A DNA stretch of 64,000 nt from Nitrosococcus watsonii C-113 (lineage in GTDB: Bacteria; Pseudomonadota; Gammaproteobacteria; Nitrosococcales; Nitrosococcaceae): contig NC_014315.1 in NCBI RefSeq assembly GCF_000143085.1, positions 3,130,001-3,194,000 of the forward strand. The letters run 5' to 3'. Positions 7,548 to 16,160 of the stretch are shown piece by piece (within the stretch, counting starts at the first letter, position 1; the number at the start of each line of letters is the position of its first letter). A model generated the notes under the pieces. The model saw nothing but the letters and a program-made list of their open reading frames with translations, did no database searches and had not been told where the DNA came from. A program made the translations under genes and the position numbers.

Positions 7548-7858
7548 TATAATTCTCCTTTGAGGTATCTTGAGTTCAACCTGTCGTATTCGGCATGCGT
7601 CACGATATGCTTCACGTAGACGCGTTGATGTACAAACTGAATTACAGCGATTAGGCGCAAATTATTGCCACCCATATCTATGACCCACCAACGCTTCTTG
7701 TACTTAAAGTTGTCCAATGATGGGAAAACCATTCTAAGCTCAGATGAGCTGGGAAAACTGCCCTGCCGTAAGACGTTGTACGTATCCATAATCGACTGTC
7801 GGTCATTCGGATATTTCTCAGCAGCCTCGCTAAAGGGTTTCTTAGATATGACGTGCAC
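7547..7858 (-). CDS. higB: HigB-type mRNA interferase toxin
   Basis: This 103-residue protein most likely starts at GTG 7858 (HVISKKPFSEAAEKYP). The central RWWVIDMGGNNLRLIAVIQF and the terminal YVKHIVTHAEYDRL match the HigB active-site strands and the same THAEYD loop as the toxin at 5103. It is followed directly by higA. TA modules of this type are frequent in large integron arrays, where they are thought to stabilise cassettes. Confidence 0.87.
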   Translation of the reverse strand: MHVISKKPFSEAAEKYPNDRQSIMDTYNVLRQGSFPSSSELRMVFPSLDNFKYKKRWWVIDMGGNNLRLIAVIQFVHQRVYVKHIVTHAEYDRLNSRYLKGEL

Positions 7859-7936
7859 GCCAATCCCATAAGTTCACTATAAGTGAACACTAACACAGCC
7901 ACCGACCATTGACAATATATGGCCATCGCGATGCGC

Positions 7937-8012
7937 GCCTAACGACTAGCGTAACCGGCCGGCTTTTGAGCGCCAGCGGAAAAGCCGGTCCGCATTGACG
8001 CTTTTGTTAGGT
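7937..8012 (-). other. attC site after the first cassette
   Basis: GCCTAAC (7937-7943) and GTTAGGT (8006-8012) flank an unusually strong palindrome: GCGTAACCGGCCGGCTTTTGAGCG pairs with CAGCGGAAAAGCCGGTCCG. The same arms recur at 21121-21197. Confidence 0.85.
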
Positions 8013-8039
8013 TTACGTGTCCCAAATTGAAGCGAATAT

Positions 8040-9254
8040 CTATTCACGTTTTGCCTTAAACTTCGGTAGGTCGCGAGCCAGCTTCAGGTGTGCCTGCCCT
8101 GTTATTGTGAGATGCTTTGTTCCCCTTTTTACAAGGGCAAAAGCTTCCGGACTGTAGCAGATTACCCTCAGTTCCAAATCAGTGCGCTTGCTGCTCATGT
8201 AAAGAAGCATATTAGCTCGTTCTTCGGGGCCAAGTTCCCGTCCGATCATTAGGACATAGCCTACAGCGAAAGTGAATTTCTGGGGCCGCCCATCTGTTGC
8301 CCTGTTATGATAGGATTCATAGTCGAGAGGATCGGACAGTACAAAAAGAGGAAACTTAACGTTGGATCGACCGACTCTTATTCCATCAACGGCAAGTTCA
8401 ATCGTCGTCGACAAATCATCCTCTATTATTAAAACCGCATGCAGCAACTTGGGCTCCGACCAATCAATAAGCCGATCGCAATCGACGCGCCCCCAGACTC
8501 CTTGAAGTCCAGAGACAAAAAAACTTGGCATCAGCCTGGCATTTAGCGACATGCTGATTCGCATTTCGCTACCCTCATACCGGGAGTCAAATAGGTAATT
8601 GACGTCTTGAACAGCATTCGATTCCTGCTCGGGAATTACCACAAGCGCATAAATCTCAAACTCAACGACAGACCTAAGCAGCTGGCGACCTGCAGCCAGT
8701 GTTGCTTCGCTGATCTGAACAAGCAAATTTGCTAGGGGCTGCGTGTTCATGGGATTCAGTGTCATCAACGCCGCAAAATCCTCGGGGATCCTGCTCGCGT
8801 AATGTGCCCCGCCGGCCTTGTTCGCATACCATTCGATGATTTTTCTAGGGGTATAACGAGCACCCTTAAACAAAATGAGATCTTGGTCGAGAAACTCGTT
8901 CAGGAGTATCGCTTTCTGTGCAGGAAACTGGCGCTCTAACGAGACGGGGAAGCCAGTTACATGTAATATGAGATCTGCACGAAGCTCCTCCGGGAAAGCT
9001 GGATCCTCTACTCCGGGCATGGAGTAGATCATTAAACCCTTTCCAAACTTATCGGCGACATCAAGTAATAGCGGAACTTCTCCCTTTCTGCGTTCAGCAA
9101 CCAGGGAACGCAGCTGGCCAGATAACACCATCAGGTAGCGACCTTCTCCTTCTCGAACTTTTTGGATAGATTCCGCGATTAGTTGCAAGCCCTGCAAAAG
9201 CTCTACGGTTCGGACCGCAAAAGGCTTTCCCAATTCTCTATAGGGTCGACGCAT
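8040..9254 (-). CDS. Unrecognised 404-residue protein in the attI-proximal cassette position
   Basis: I do not recognise this protein. It is soluble, with no signal peptide or membrane helices. Visible features are a charged N-terminal helix (VELLQGLQLIAESIQKVREGEGR), a HVTGFPVSLERQFPAQKAILLNEFLDQDLILF segment near residues 98-130, and a beta-rich second half with alternating hydrophobic strands (LHAVLIIEDDLSTTIELAVDGIRVG). It starts at ATG 9254 with an AT-rich leader and no strong Shine-Dalgarno sequence. It lies next to the intI relic and is followed by an attC, so it occupies the most recently inserted cassette position. Confidence 0.6.
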   Translation of the reverse strand: MRRPYRELGKPFAVRTVELLQGLQLIAESIQKVREGEGRYLMVLSGQLRSLVAERRKGEVPLLLDVADKFGKGLMIYSMPGVEDPAFPEELRADLILHVTGFPVSLERQFPAQKAILLNEFLDQDLILFKGARYTPRKIIEWYANKAGGAHYASRIPEDFAALMTLNPMNTQPLANLLVQISEATLAAGRQLLRSVVEFEIYALVVIPEQESNAVQDVNYLFDSRYEGSEMRISMSLNARLMPSFFVSGLQGVWGRVDCDRLIDWSEPKLLHAVLIIEDDLSTTIELAVDGIRVGRSNVKFPLFVLSDPLDYESYHNRATDGRPQKFTFAVGYVLMIGRELGPEERANMLLYMSSKRTDLELRVICYSPEAFALVKRGTKHLTITGQAHLKLARDLPKFKAKRE

Positions 9255-9387
9255 GATTTCTCTTGAAAATTAACTCTATAATAGGCACCCTAAAGCTATA
9301 GAATTCATTATTAATATAATTATACAACTTTAGATTCAATAATTTATTCATTATTCTTACAAAATAGGTACCCCAAATCTAAAGATA
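9255..9387. promoter_or_regulatory. AT-rich intergenic segment, probable former attI and divergent promoters
   Basis: This stretch is very AT-rich and lies between the minus-strand first cassette and the plus-strand integrase relic, exactly where attI sits. On the minus strand GTTAATT (9268-9274) is a near match to the core GTTRRRY about 14 bases upstream of the cassette start codon and is a candidate attI/cassette junction. The promoters cannot be resolved by eye. Confidence 0.45.
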
Positions 9388-9581
9388 ATGACGTCCTCAT
9401 CTCCCCAAGCTCCAAAATCACTCGCTCAAGTGCGGTATAAGATCCGTCTAAAACACCTACAACATTCGCATGGGATAATTTTATGTGGGCTGGATTAAAC
9501 GCTTTATTCTCTTTACACGGTAAATTGGAGATGGATGTCCAAGAAGCCGAAGGGTTTTTAACTCATTTAGAGAACCTCTGA
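9388..9581 (+). pseudogene. intI: Integron integrase (IntI) N-terminal relic
   Basis: No long frame exists, but stitching frames recovers an IntI-like N-terminus. ATG 9388 gives a segment with KSLAQVRYKIRLKH. A shifted frame gives YNIR and then YVGWIKRFILF. After one extra A, the third frame gives HGKLEMDVQEAEGFLTHLENL, ending at a stop at 9581. This order (QVR-x-K-I-R-x-KH, Y-V-x-W-I-K-R-F-I-L-F-HGK, E-A-E-x-FLTHL) is the SAM-like DNA-binding region of integron integrases. The catalytic tyrosine-recombinase part is missing, replaced by IS5-type debris. Orientation is divergent from the first cassette block, as expected. Confidence 0.75.
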
Positions 9582-9742
9582 TCATTCTCCGCAATATTTC
9601 GCCCGTTACGAATTGATACCATAAATTTTTCGTGCATCCGGGGAATGCTGCACCACATCGGCCATTTTCTGGTCATTTCGGCCTACTTGCAAGTACACTA
9701 CGTCTGTACCTGCCGCAACAGACATGCCGCTTCATTGCCCAG

Positions 9743-9925
9743 TTTTCAGCATCCGCGCTAGACTGATCAGCCGATGGCCGCCATCCTGTGGATTGGGGTA
9801 GTACGGCGTCAGCTCTTTGGCTAAGGCCCGCCGGAGGTTATCTGCTCCATCTCCTCCAGAAAACGTTCCTTGCGAGTCTTTTTGCTATGCTTATCGAATC
9901 CGCCGCTGAAGCTTTTCTGGCGCAT
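9743..9925 (-). pseudogene. IS5-type transposase relic (N-terminal part)
   Basis: From ATG 9925 on the minus strand the sequence reads MRQKSFSGGFDKHSKKTRKE and RFLEEMEQI, then after a frameshift LTPYYPNPQDGGHRLISLARML. These match the beginning of IS5-family transposases (MRQKTF ... KKTRKE-x-FL-x-EMD; YYP-x-P-x-x-G-x-R-x-P-x-x-L-x-RML). It then breaks down in several stops. Bases 9582-9742 hold further unreadable debris. Its position suggests that insertion of this element truncated intI. Confidence 0.65.
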
Positions 9926-10008
9926 AGGCTTGTTCTGGCCTGATAATTACGGGCATTATTTTATGGTGAAAAAATTAATCGGACCATCCTTAAATTAAGC
10001 GGGGTATT

Positions 10009-10476
10009 ATGCGGCTTTGGTCATTGCACCCTCAATATCTTGATGCTAAAGGCTTGGTTGCCCTATGGCGAGAGGCACTGCTGGCACAAGCTGTTTTGGC
10101 AGGTTTAACTCGTGGCTATAAGCATCATCCACAGCTTGTTCGTTTTAAAGAAACTGGGCAGCCCAGAAATTATATCGCCTCTTACTTGCAGGCCGTACTT
10201 GTTGAGGCTTTCCGTCGCGGCTATCGCTTCAATGGAGGAAAAATCAATCAACCTGGCTCTGCTGGAGCGCTGCTAGTCACGAAGGGCCAGCTAAATTATG
10301 AGTGGACACACTTAAAGAATAAACTCCAATTCCGCGATCCCTCTTGGCTATTCCAGTTTCAAGGCGTTACGATACCTAAACCGCACCCGTTGTTCCAAAT
10401 AGTGGCTGGTCCGGTTGCGAGGTGGGAAGCTATCTCTGCCCAACAGAGCACTCAATCTGGCCGCCTTAACCGCTAG
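10009..10476 (+). CDS. Pyrimidine dimer DNA glycosylase (T4 endonuclease V-like)
   Basis: This 155-residue protein starts MRLWSLHPQYLDAKGLVALW and continues LAQAVLAGLTRGYKHHPQLVRF, the signature of the Pyr_excise family related to T4 endonuclease V. These enzymes remove UV-induced pyrimidine dimers by glycosylase/AP-lyase action using the N-terminal amine. The conserved HPxYLDxxGLVALWRE segment is intact. It starts the non-cassette segment between the two IS5-type relics and is followed by a clear terminator. Confidence 0.83.
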   Translation: MRLWSLHPQYLDAKGLVALWREALLAQAVLAGLTRGYKHHPQLVRFKETGQPRNYIASYLQAVLVEAFRRGYRFNGGKINQPGSAGALLVTKGQLNYEWTHLKNKLQFRDPSWLFQFQGVTIPKPHPLFQIVAGPVARWEAISAQQSTQSGRLNR

Positions 10477-10530
10477 GGCAGTTAAGGTTCCTTCCGCTAC
10501 CTTTTTACTTAAAAACTGAAACCACAAAAA

Positions 10531-10560
10531 AGTCCCTGCGGCATAAGGGACTATTATTTA
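10531..10560. terminator. Rho-independent terminator
   Basis: An inverted repeat AGTCCCT / AGGGACT with an eight-base loop is preceded by an A run and followed by a TATTATTTA stretch, so it can act in both directions. It lies 55 bases after the glycosylase stop. Confidence 0.75.
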
Positions 10561-10723
10561 TGGAGAGCATGTGTCCGTCAGATTAAGCCTAGGGTTTTAT
10601 GATTTTTAAAGGTCAGCAAATACAGCGACTAAAATTATGGTGTTCTCTCAGCCTGCCATTCTGTGTTAGGTATGCCACAGAAAGTTTATCAATTTTCTTT
10701 TTTATGACTTAAATTTTTTAGTA

Positions 10724-12493
10724 ATGACCAATAAACAATCTTCAATTCGTCCTCGTTGGCAAACCATGAAAATGGCGGCAATATTTATTGCTCCTTACAA
10801 ATGGCAGGTATTTTACAGTCTAATCGCTCTGGTGTTCACGGCGGCAATCACGCTTTCCATTGGGCAAGGTATCCGCTTGTTAATTGATCGCGGTTTTGCA
10901 ACCCACTCAACGGATGTATTAACCCAATACGTTTCCATATTTTTTTTATTAGTTATTGCCCTTGCGATAGGTACATTCACACGCTATTACTGGGTGACAT
11001 GGCTAGGCGAGCGGGTTATCGCCGACATTCGCCGTAGAGTATTTGACCACCTTATCGATTTACATCCTGGTTTTTTTGAAAAAAACCGCAGCCTGGAAAT
11101 TCAATCACGATTAACGGCCGATATGACATTGCTCCAATCAGTGATTGGATCATCGGTATCATTCGCCTTGCGTAATTTTATCATGATGGTCGGTGGCATT
11201 ATTTGGCTGTTTATCACCAATGCAAAATTAACCGCCATTGTCATGATCTGTGTGCCACTGGTAGTCATACCCATTTTGATATTCGGGCGGCGGGTACGCA
11301 AGTTATCCCGTCAAAGTCAAGAGAAAATTGCCATTGTGGGCGCATATATTGGCGAGATACTTGGGCAAATAAAAACAGTACAAGCCTACAACCATCAGGA
11401 AATAGATAAAAAAAATTTCCATTATCACGTTGAAGAGGCTTTTACCGTCGCTAAGAACCGAATCATACAACGCGCGCTACTGGTCACGCTGGTCATTATT
11501 TTAGTATTAGGCGCTGTCGGTTTAATGCTATTAATTGGTGGCATGGATGTCATTGACGGAAAGATTAGTGGTGGCGAGCTTGCCGCTTTTGTTTTTTACA
11601 GCGTCATCGTGGGTTCAGCCGTCGCTTCTATTTCCGAAGTTATCGGCGAACTGCAGCGTGCGGCTGGTGCTGCTGAACGCACTATAAACTTACTGGCTAC
11701 GCCCAACGAAATACGGTCTCCAGCTAAACCCCAAACACTACCGCCGGTCTCCGGTAATATTGAAATTGAACATTTAAACTTTGCTTATCCTTCACGTCCA
11801 GATGTCCGTGTAATTAATGAGCTATCACTCACTATCAAAGCGGGGGAAACCCTAGCATTGGTGGGTCCATCAGGCGCGGGTAAATCCACCTTGTTTGATT
11901 TATTATTGCGTTTCTTCGATACGTACACGGGTTCTATCAAACTAGAGGGTGTCGATATTCGGCAACTCAATATCTCCAAGCTGAGGCAATGCTTTGCGCT
12001 GGTATCGCAAAATCCGGCTTTATTTCATGGCAGCATCATAGATAATCTCCGTTATGCTCGACCTGATGCGCTCGATACTGAAGTTGAAGCCGCGGCAAAA
12101 GCGGCCCATGCCCATGAATTCATTTGTGAACTGCCGCAAGGTTATCATACGCAACTAGGAGATGCTGGATTAGGACTATCAGGCGGTCAAAAACAACGGC
12201 TTGCCATTGCGCGGGCAATACTGGCGAATGCCCCTATTTTATTATTGGACGAAGCCACTAGCGCGCTGGATTCGCAAAGTGAATTCTGGGTTCAGCAAGC
12301 ACTGGAAAAATTAATGGTTAACCGCACCACACTGGTCATTGCCCATCGGCTATCAACGGTAAAAACAGCCAATAGGATTGCCGTCCTCGATCAAGGACGC
12401 TTGGAAGCTTTAGGTTCCCATGCGGAATTAATGAAGTGCAGCGAACTATATTCAGAGCTAGCAACTTTGCAGTTTCAACATGGCTTCCATTAA
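10724..12493 (+). CDS. ABC exporter, MsbA/multidrug type (fused membrane and ATPase domains)
   Basis: This 589-residue half-transporter has six membrane helices in about the first 310 residues, including AAITLSIGQGIRLLIDRGF and a WLGERVIADIRRRVFDHLI coupling segment. The ATPase domain has Walker A (GPSGAGKST near residue 380), Q-loop (LVSQNPALFHG), signature LSGGQKQR, Walker B (ILLLDEATSALDSQ) and the switch His (VIAHRLSTVK). It would act as an inner-membrane homodimer exporting lipids or drugs. The substrate is not deducible. It is a single gene with ATG 10724, not in an operon. AT-richer than the gsp region. Confidence 0.92.
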   Translation: MTNKQSSIRPRWQTMKMAAIFIAPYKWQVFYSLIALVFTAAITLSIGQGIRLLIDRGFATHSTDVLTQYVSIFFLLVIALAIGTFTRYYWVTWLGERVIADIRRRVFDHLIDLHPGFFEKNRSLEIQSRLTADMTLLQSVIGSSVSFALRNFIMMVGGIIWLFITNAKLTAIVMICVPLVVIPILIFGRRVRKLSRQSQEKIAIVGAYIGEILGQIKTVQAYNHQEIDKKNFHYHVEEAFTVAKNRIIQRALLVTLVIILVLGAVGLMLLIGGMDVIDGKISGGELAAFVFYSVIVGSAVASISEVIGELQRAAGAAERTINLLATPNEIRSPAKPQTLPPVSGNIEIEHLNFAYPSRPDVRVINELSLTIKAGETLALVGPSGAGKSTLFDLLLRFFDTYTGSIKLEGVDIRQLNISKLRQCFALVSQNPALFHGSIIDNLRYARPDALDTEVEAAAKAAHAHEFICELPQGYHTQLGDAGLGLSGGQKQRLAIARAILANAPILLLDEATSALDSQSEFWVQQALEKLMVNRTTLVIAHRLSTVKTANRIAVLDQGRLEALGSHAELMKCSELYSELATLQFQHGFH

Positions 12494-12562
12494 AGATAAT
12501 CTTGTCTTGATACGTGCTTAAATGGAAACTTCTTGTTGGAAAAGCCAGGCTTCTGGCCCTTG

Positions 12563-13531
12563 CTATCCAGTTAACTTTACCGGTGAAACAAAGCCGGGCG
12601 GTTTAACCGCTAATACGGAACATTGCAACTGCTCGAGAATGGCTTCAGCGGTATTCCCAATAAGCAAACCTGCGATACCCGTCCGGGCGACTGTACCCAT
12701 CACCACCAAATCAGCATGTAGTTGCTTTGCTATGTCGGGTATAACAGCAGCGGCAGCCCCTCGACGCATATGAAATTCAGGGGAGAGATAGTCGCTAGTG
12801 TCTTTGCCGACACGCTCTATTAGCTGTTGCCGCAGGCGATTATAGGCGCTTTCATGACTTGAACGCACGCCTTCGACATAGGTCATGCTTGCCTTCTGCG
12901 GATCGTCGGCCCATGTGCGTAACATCGCCTCCGCCGGGGCATCCCAGATATGAACCACATGCAGCGCAGCAAAGTCTGAAAACGCGAGAGAACCGGATAA
13001 GTCAAGTATCTTCCGGTTGAGGTCCTGCTCTATTGCATCTGGCATATCCGGATTGAAATCAACGGCGGCGAGTATATGCTCGTATTTCGATTTTTCCTCC
13101 GCCCGTGTTAACCATACCGGGCAGGGACAATTGCGTAGTAACTGCATGTCGTCACTGCCAAATAACCGTTCGATAAAGCCTGGATTCTCAGCCGGTTTAA
13201 TCAGCAGATCATAGTCGTTGCGTAAAACGGCCCGAATAACTTCGAGAAATGTTCTCCCCACCAGTACGTCCAGCCGAATACGGAGATGCTTCTGGTAAGG
13301 TTTGATCAACGCTTCGAGTTTTTTACGGCGCTCGTCCACCGTGGCGGTTTGCAGTTCATTGAATATCGAACCCCTACGCAGTATACCGACACCCGCCATG
13401 ATAACCGGCGCCACATCTATGACAGTCAAATCCGCCTGATTGTTTTCCGCCAACGACACGGCTCGCATAATCGAAGCATCTTGAGCCACGGCGCCTTCGG
13501 ATACGTAAAGAATATTTTTGAATAAGTTCAT
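12563..13531 (-). CDS. Tandem universal stress protein
   Basis: This 322-residue protein has two Usp domains in tandem. Domain 1 is at about residues 1-150 (NILYVSEGAVAQDASIMRAVSLAE ... NCPCPVWLT), and domain 2 at about 155-315 (HILAAVDFN ... ADLVVMGTVARTGIAGLLIGNTAEAILEQLQCSVLAVKPPGF). The second domain carries the G-x-x-G-x(9)-G-N nucleotide-binding loop (GTVARTGIAGLLIGNTAE). Such UspE-like proteins bind ATP and support survival under stress. It is followed (upstream on the genome, same strand) by a cation/proton antiporter gene, a frequent pairing. Confidence 0.92.
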   Translation of the reverse strand: MNLFKNILYVSEGAVAQDASIMRAVSLAENNQADLTVIDVAPVIMAGVGILRRGSIFNELQTATVDERRKKLEALIKPYQKHLRIRLDVLVGRTFLEVIRAVLRNDYDLLIKPAENPGFIERLFGSDDMQLLRNCPCPVWLTRAEEKSKYEHILAAVDFNPDMPDAIEQDLNRKILDLSGSLAFSDFAALHVVHIWDAPAEAMLRTWADDPQKASMTYVEGVRSSHESAYNRLRQQLIERVGKDTSDYLSPEFHMRRGAAAAVIPDIAKQLHADLVVMGTVARTGIAGLLIGNTAEAILEQLQCSVLAVKPPGFVSPVKLTG

Positions 13532-13600
13532 CCTAGTGGACCTCTCTATTCTGATAGAACCGGTGTTATATTCGGTGATATCTGTAACCGATAAAGCATC

Positions 13601-15307
13601 TTACGGTTCGCTTGTCTCATCTTCTAAAACGGGCCGGTAGCCTCGATCTCTCACGCCTTGAACCATCTCGTCGATCTCATCGGATGCTACATTGAGCATC
13701 TGCATCGCGGTGACACTAAGACGTAGACTCGACTCAATCGCTTCTGGATAAGCGTGAGCAGCACCGGCAGCAAGCAGGCGTGTACTGGTTTCCAGATCCC
13801 GTGCCCGTACAATCACCGGCACCTGTGGGCAGGTTCTATTTATATACGACAGCACACCTAATGCAGTGTCGGGATTGTCAACGGCAACCACGACCAGGGA
13901 AGCCCTTTCTACATGAATGGAAGACAGTAATCCTGGATCAGCAATATCACCGAACCAGACCGCATGTCCATCCGCTCGCCCTTGGACTACCCGCTTCGGA
14001 TCAGTATCAAAAGCCACAAAGGGAACGCCGCATGAGTGCAATAAAATGGCGATGGTGTGGCCCACGCGCCCATAGCTGCCAATCACCACTTGTTGTTCCG
14101 GCGCCTCCTGTAATTCCGCTGTATCATGGGTTATTGCCCGAGGCGTTTTGACTAACCAATTCACTATAGTGCTATTGAAACGGATCAGCAGAGCGCCAGC
14201 AATCATCGATAGAAGCACGGAAGTGATGGCAATTTGCCCCAGCTCCATGGCAACCACACCGGAATCGAGTGCGATAGCGATAAGAGCAAGTCCAAATTCA
14301 CCACCCACACTCAGCATCAGTCCGGTTCGCCACGCCACACGGATATCGATCCCCGTCCCACGCACCATGGCGGCAACAATCAGCGTCTTACTCGTTACAA
14401 TAAGCAACGCGCCCAGCAGAGTCCAGTGCCATATGGGGAGTATCGCCGCCGGGTTGAAACGCATGCCAATGCCGATAAAAAACAGGCCCAATAGTACATC
14501 CCGAAAGGGACGGATGCTTGACTCTACCTGGTGACGAAACTCTGTTTCGCCCAGTATCATCCCAGCAAGAAACCCACCAAATGCCAGCGACAAACCCAGG
14601 CTATTGGTGATCCAGGCGGCGAACAAAGCAATTAATAGTACAGCCAAGGTAAAAATTTCAACTGATCTGCGCTCGGAAACCACATGAAACAAGGGCCCCA
14701 GCAACCAGCGTCCGACAAAAAAGACAAGCGCGAAGGCAAACACGGCCTTTGTAAGGGCCAGGCCCAGCGTTCCCGCTAGCACATCCGCTGTGACCGGCAT
14801 ACCCAGCACAGGAATGACTACGAGAAATGGAACGGCTGTAACGTCCTGAAAAACCGACATTGCAAGCCCGAGTCGGCCATGCTGAGTATTTTCCTCGCCC
14901 TGCTCAGTGAGCAGACTGGCAATGATGATAGTGGAAGATTGGGCGAAAACAGCGCCAAACACGAATGCGGCGGCAACCGGAAATCCTGCAAGCCACGCTA
15001 TCAACCCGACCACCAAAGTAGTAAAGGCTACCTGCCCGGTACCCAGTCCGAGAACCTGGTGTCGCAATGCGTGTATTTGGGGCAGAGAGAAATTAAGTCC
15101 TATGGTGAATAACAAAAAAACAACTCCAAATTCGGCCAGCGCTTCCAGCTCCGGCATTGAAACTACCGGTCCGATCGTGTGCGGCCCAAGCACTATTCCT
15201 ACCAACAGGTATCCCAAACTGGTCGGGATATGAAAGCGCTGAAAAACAACCACGACAGTGATCGCCGTAGCCAAAAGCAGGATAATCTGGATGAGATATT
15301 CCATCAT
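13601..15307 (-). CDS. CPA2-type monovalent cation:proton antiporter (Kef/YbaL-like)
   Basis: This 568-residue protein has an N-terminal antiporter domain of about 12 membrane helices over residues 1-385. It shows FGVVFLLFTIGLNFSLPQ and the AQSSTIIIASLL and GLSLAFGGFLAGMILGE segments typical of CPA2. The C-terminal TrkA-N/RCK domain at about 408-520 has the Rossmann loop VIGSYGRVGHTIAILL. It exchanges potassium or sodium for protons and is gated by nucleotide binding. It is transcribed toward the Usp gene about 70 bases away, probably as one stress operon. The start is ATG or the equivalent at 15307. Confidence 0.92.
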   Translation of the reverse strand: MMEYLIQIILLLATAITVVVVFQRFHIPTSLGYLLVGIVLGPHTIGPVVSMPELEALAEFGVVFLLFTIGLNFSLPQIHALRHQVLGLGTGQVAFTTLVVGLIAWLAGFPVAAAFVFGAVFAQSSTIIIASLLTEQGEENTQHGRLGLAMSVFQDVTAVPFLVVIPVLGMPVTADVLAGTLGLALTKAVFAFALVFFVGRWLLGPLFHVVSERRSVEIFTLAVLLIALFAAWITNSLGLSLAFGGFLAGMILGETEFRHQVESSIRPFRDVLLGLFFIGIGMRFNPAAILPIWHWTLLGALLIVTSKTLIVAAMVRGTGIDIRVAWRTGLMLSVGGEFGLALIAIALDSGVVAMELGQIAITSVLLSMIAGALLIRFNSTIVNWLVKTPRAITHDTAELQEAPEQQVVIGSYGRVGHTIAILLHSCGVPFVAFDTDPKRVVQGRADGHAVWFGDIADPGLLSSIHVERASLVVVAVDNPDTALGVLSYINRTCPQVPVIVRARDLETSTRLLAAGAAHAYPEAIESSLRLSVTAMQMLNVASDEIDEMVQGVRDRGYRPVLEDETSEP

Positions 15308-15506
15308 AATATTTTTGTTTCATCGGGAAGACCTAATATCCCATTCAGCGGCGCACGTAGCCCATCCACTTGGATGAATTATTAGCCACTGAGACGCCGG
15401 AACTAACTATCATCGTCACGGGATAAAAGCGTGTGATTCTATAGGCGACGAGAAGATCTCCTATAATCCATCCGCAAGTCGCAACTACAATATATCAGAT
15501 AAGACC

Positions 15507-15815
15507 TGGACCTTATTGAAATCACTGGTGTTTTATCCGCTGGCATGATCAGCGCGTTTGGAAAGATTATTGGGAGTTGGATTAACGGGCCTGATTACGA
15601 GTGGCTGATGATTGCCGTCATTCCGCCCCGTAAAAACCACATCGTTCAGCGTGAGTATGATAAAGATTTATACAAATGATGGCATCTGCTGGAAAACGCT
15701 TTCCTCCATCTCAAGCGCTGACCTGGAGTTATTATCACGCGATGCGCCAGAAACACCCATTCCTTGCTACCATAAGAAGCAGCCGCATCCCTCTTTAGGT
15801 CAATATATCTCCTGA
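15507..15815 (+). pseudogene. IS5-type transposase relic (central and C-terminal pieces)
   Basis: Plus-strand frames give LIEITGVLSAGMISAFGKIIG and WINGPDYEWLMI, then directly VIPPRKNHIVQREYDKDLYK, a stop, and WHLLENAFLHLKR. IS5-family transposases have the same order (a helix ending DxEWxMID, then IPPRxNRxxQREYDKxLYKxRHxVENxFxxLKR) but with about 100 residues between the first two blocks. The relic thus has an internal deletion plus stops. It mirrors the N-terminal relic at 9743-9925. Confidence 0.65.
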
Positions 15816-15836
15816 CTTCACCATTTAGCTCGAATT

Positions 15837-16136
15837 TCAACGCACAAAGGCAACGGCCCAACCAAAAATCCCGAGAATTGACAGCCAAAAAAGTATAACT
15901 GACAGGCGTGAACGCCACTGGCTGCGAATAGTAATGCCGAGCAAAGTCGCTGCAAATAGCAAAGCAGGCAGACCCAAAAACAGGCCAACCATGAATTCGC
16001 CGCCGCCAGCAGAAACTGAGCTGAAGCCGAGAACGACCAAGAGCATCGGCAATTGAAGCCAAAGCGAGATGAGTAAGAGGGTAATGCCCGACAAAGTTAT
16101 GAGCCAGGCAGATCTATTTTGCGGAAGAAAAGGCAT
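15837..16136 (-). CDS. Small membrane protein, unknown family, cassette-like
   Basis: This 99-residue protein has three hydrophobic helices (LITLSGITLLLISLWLQLPMLLVVLGF, MVGLFLGLPALLFAATLLGIT, LSVILFWLSILGIFGWAVAF) and charged ends. I do not recognise the family. Its start codon follows the truncated attC at 16141, so it reads like a cassette gene whose own downstream attC has been lost at the IS5 relic. Confidence 0.6.
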   Translation of the reverse strand: MPFLPQNRSAWLITLSGITLLLISLWLQLPMLLVVLGFSSVSAGGGEFMVGLFLGLPALLFAATLLGITIRSQWRSRLSVILFWLSILGIFGWAVAFVR

Positions 16137-16140
16137 GAGT

Positions 16141-16160
16141 AACTAACGTCTGAGTTAAGC
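16141..16160 (-). other. Truncated attC-like site
   Basis: AACTAAC (16141-16147) and GTTAAGC (16154-16160) are recognisable core ends with a CTGAG arm between them, but the palindromic body is almost gone. It overlaps the end of the SnoaL-like gene. Confidence 0.4.
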
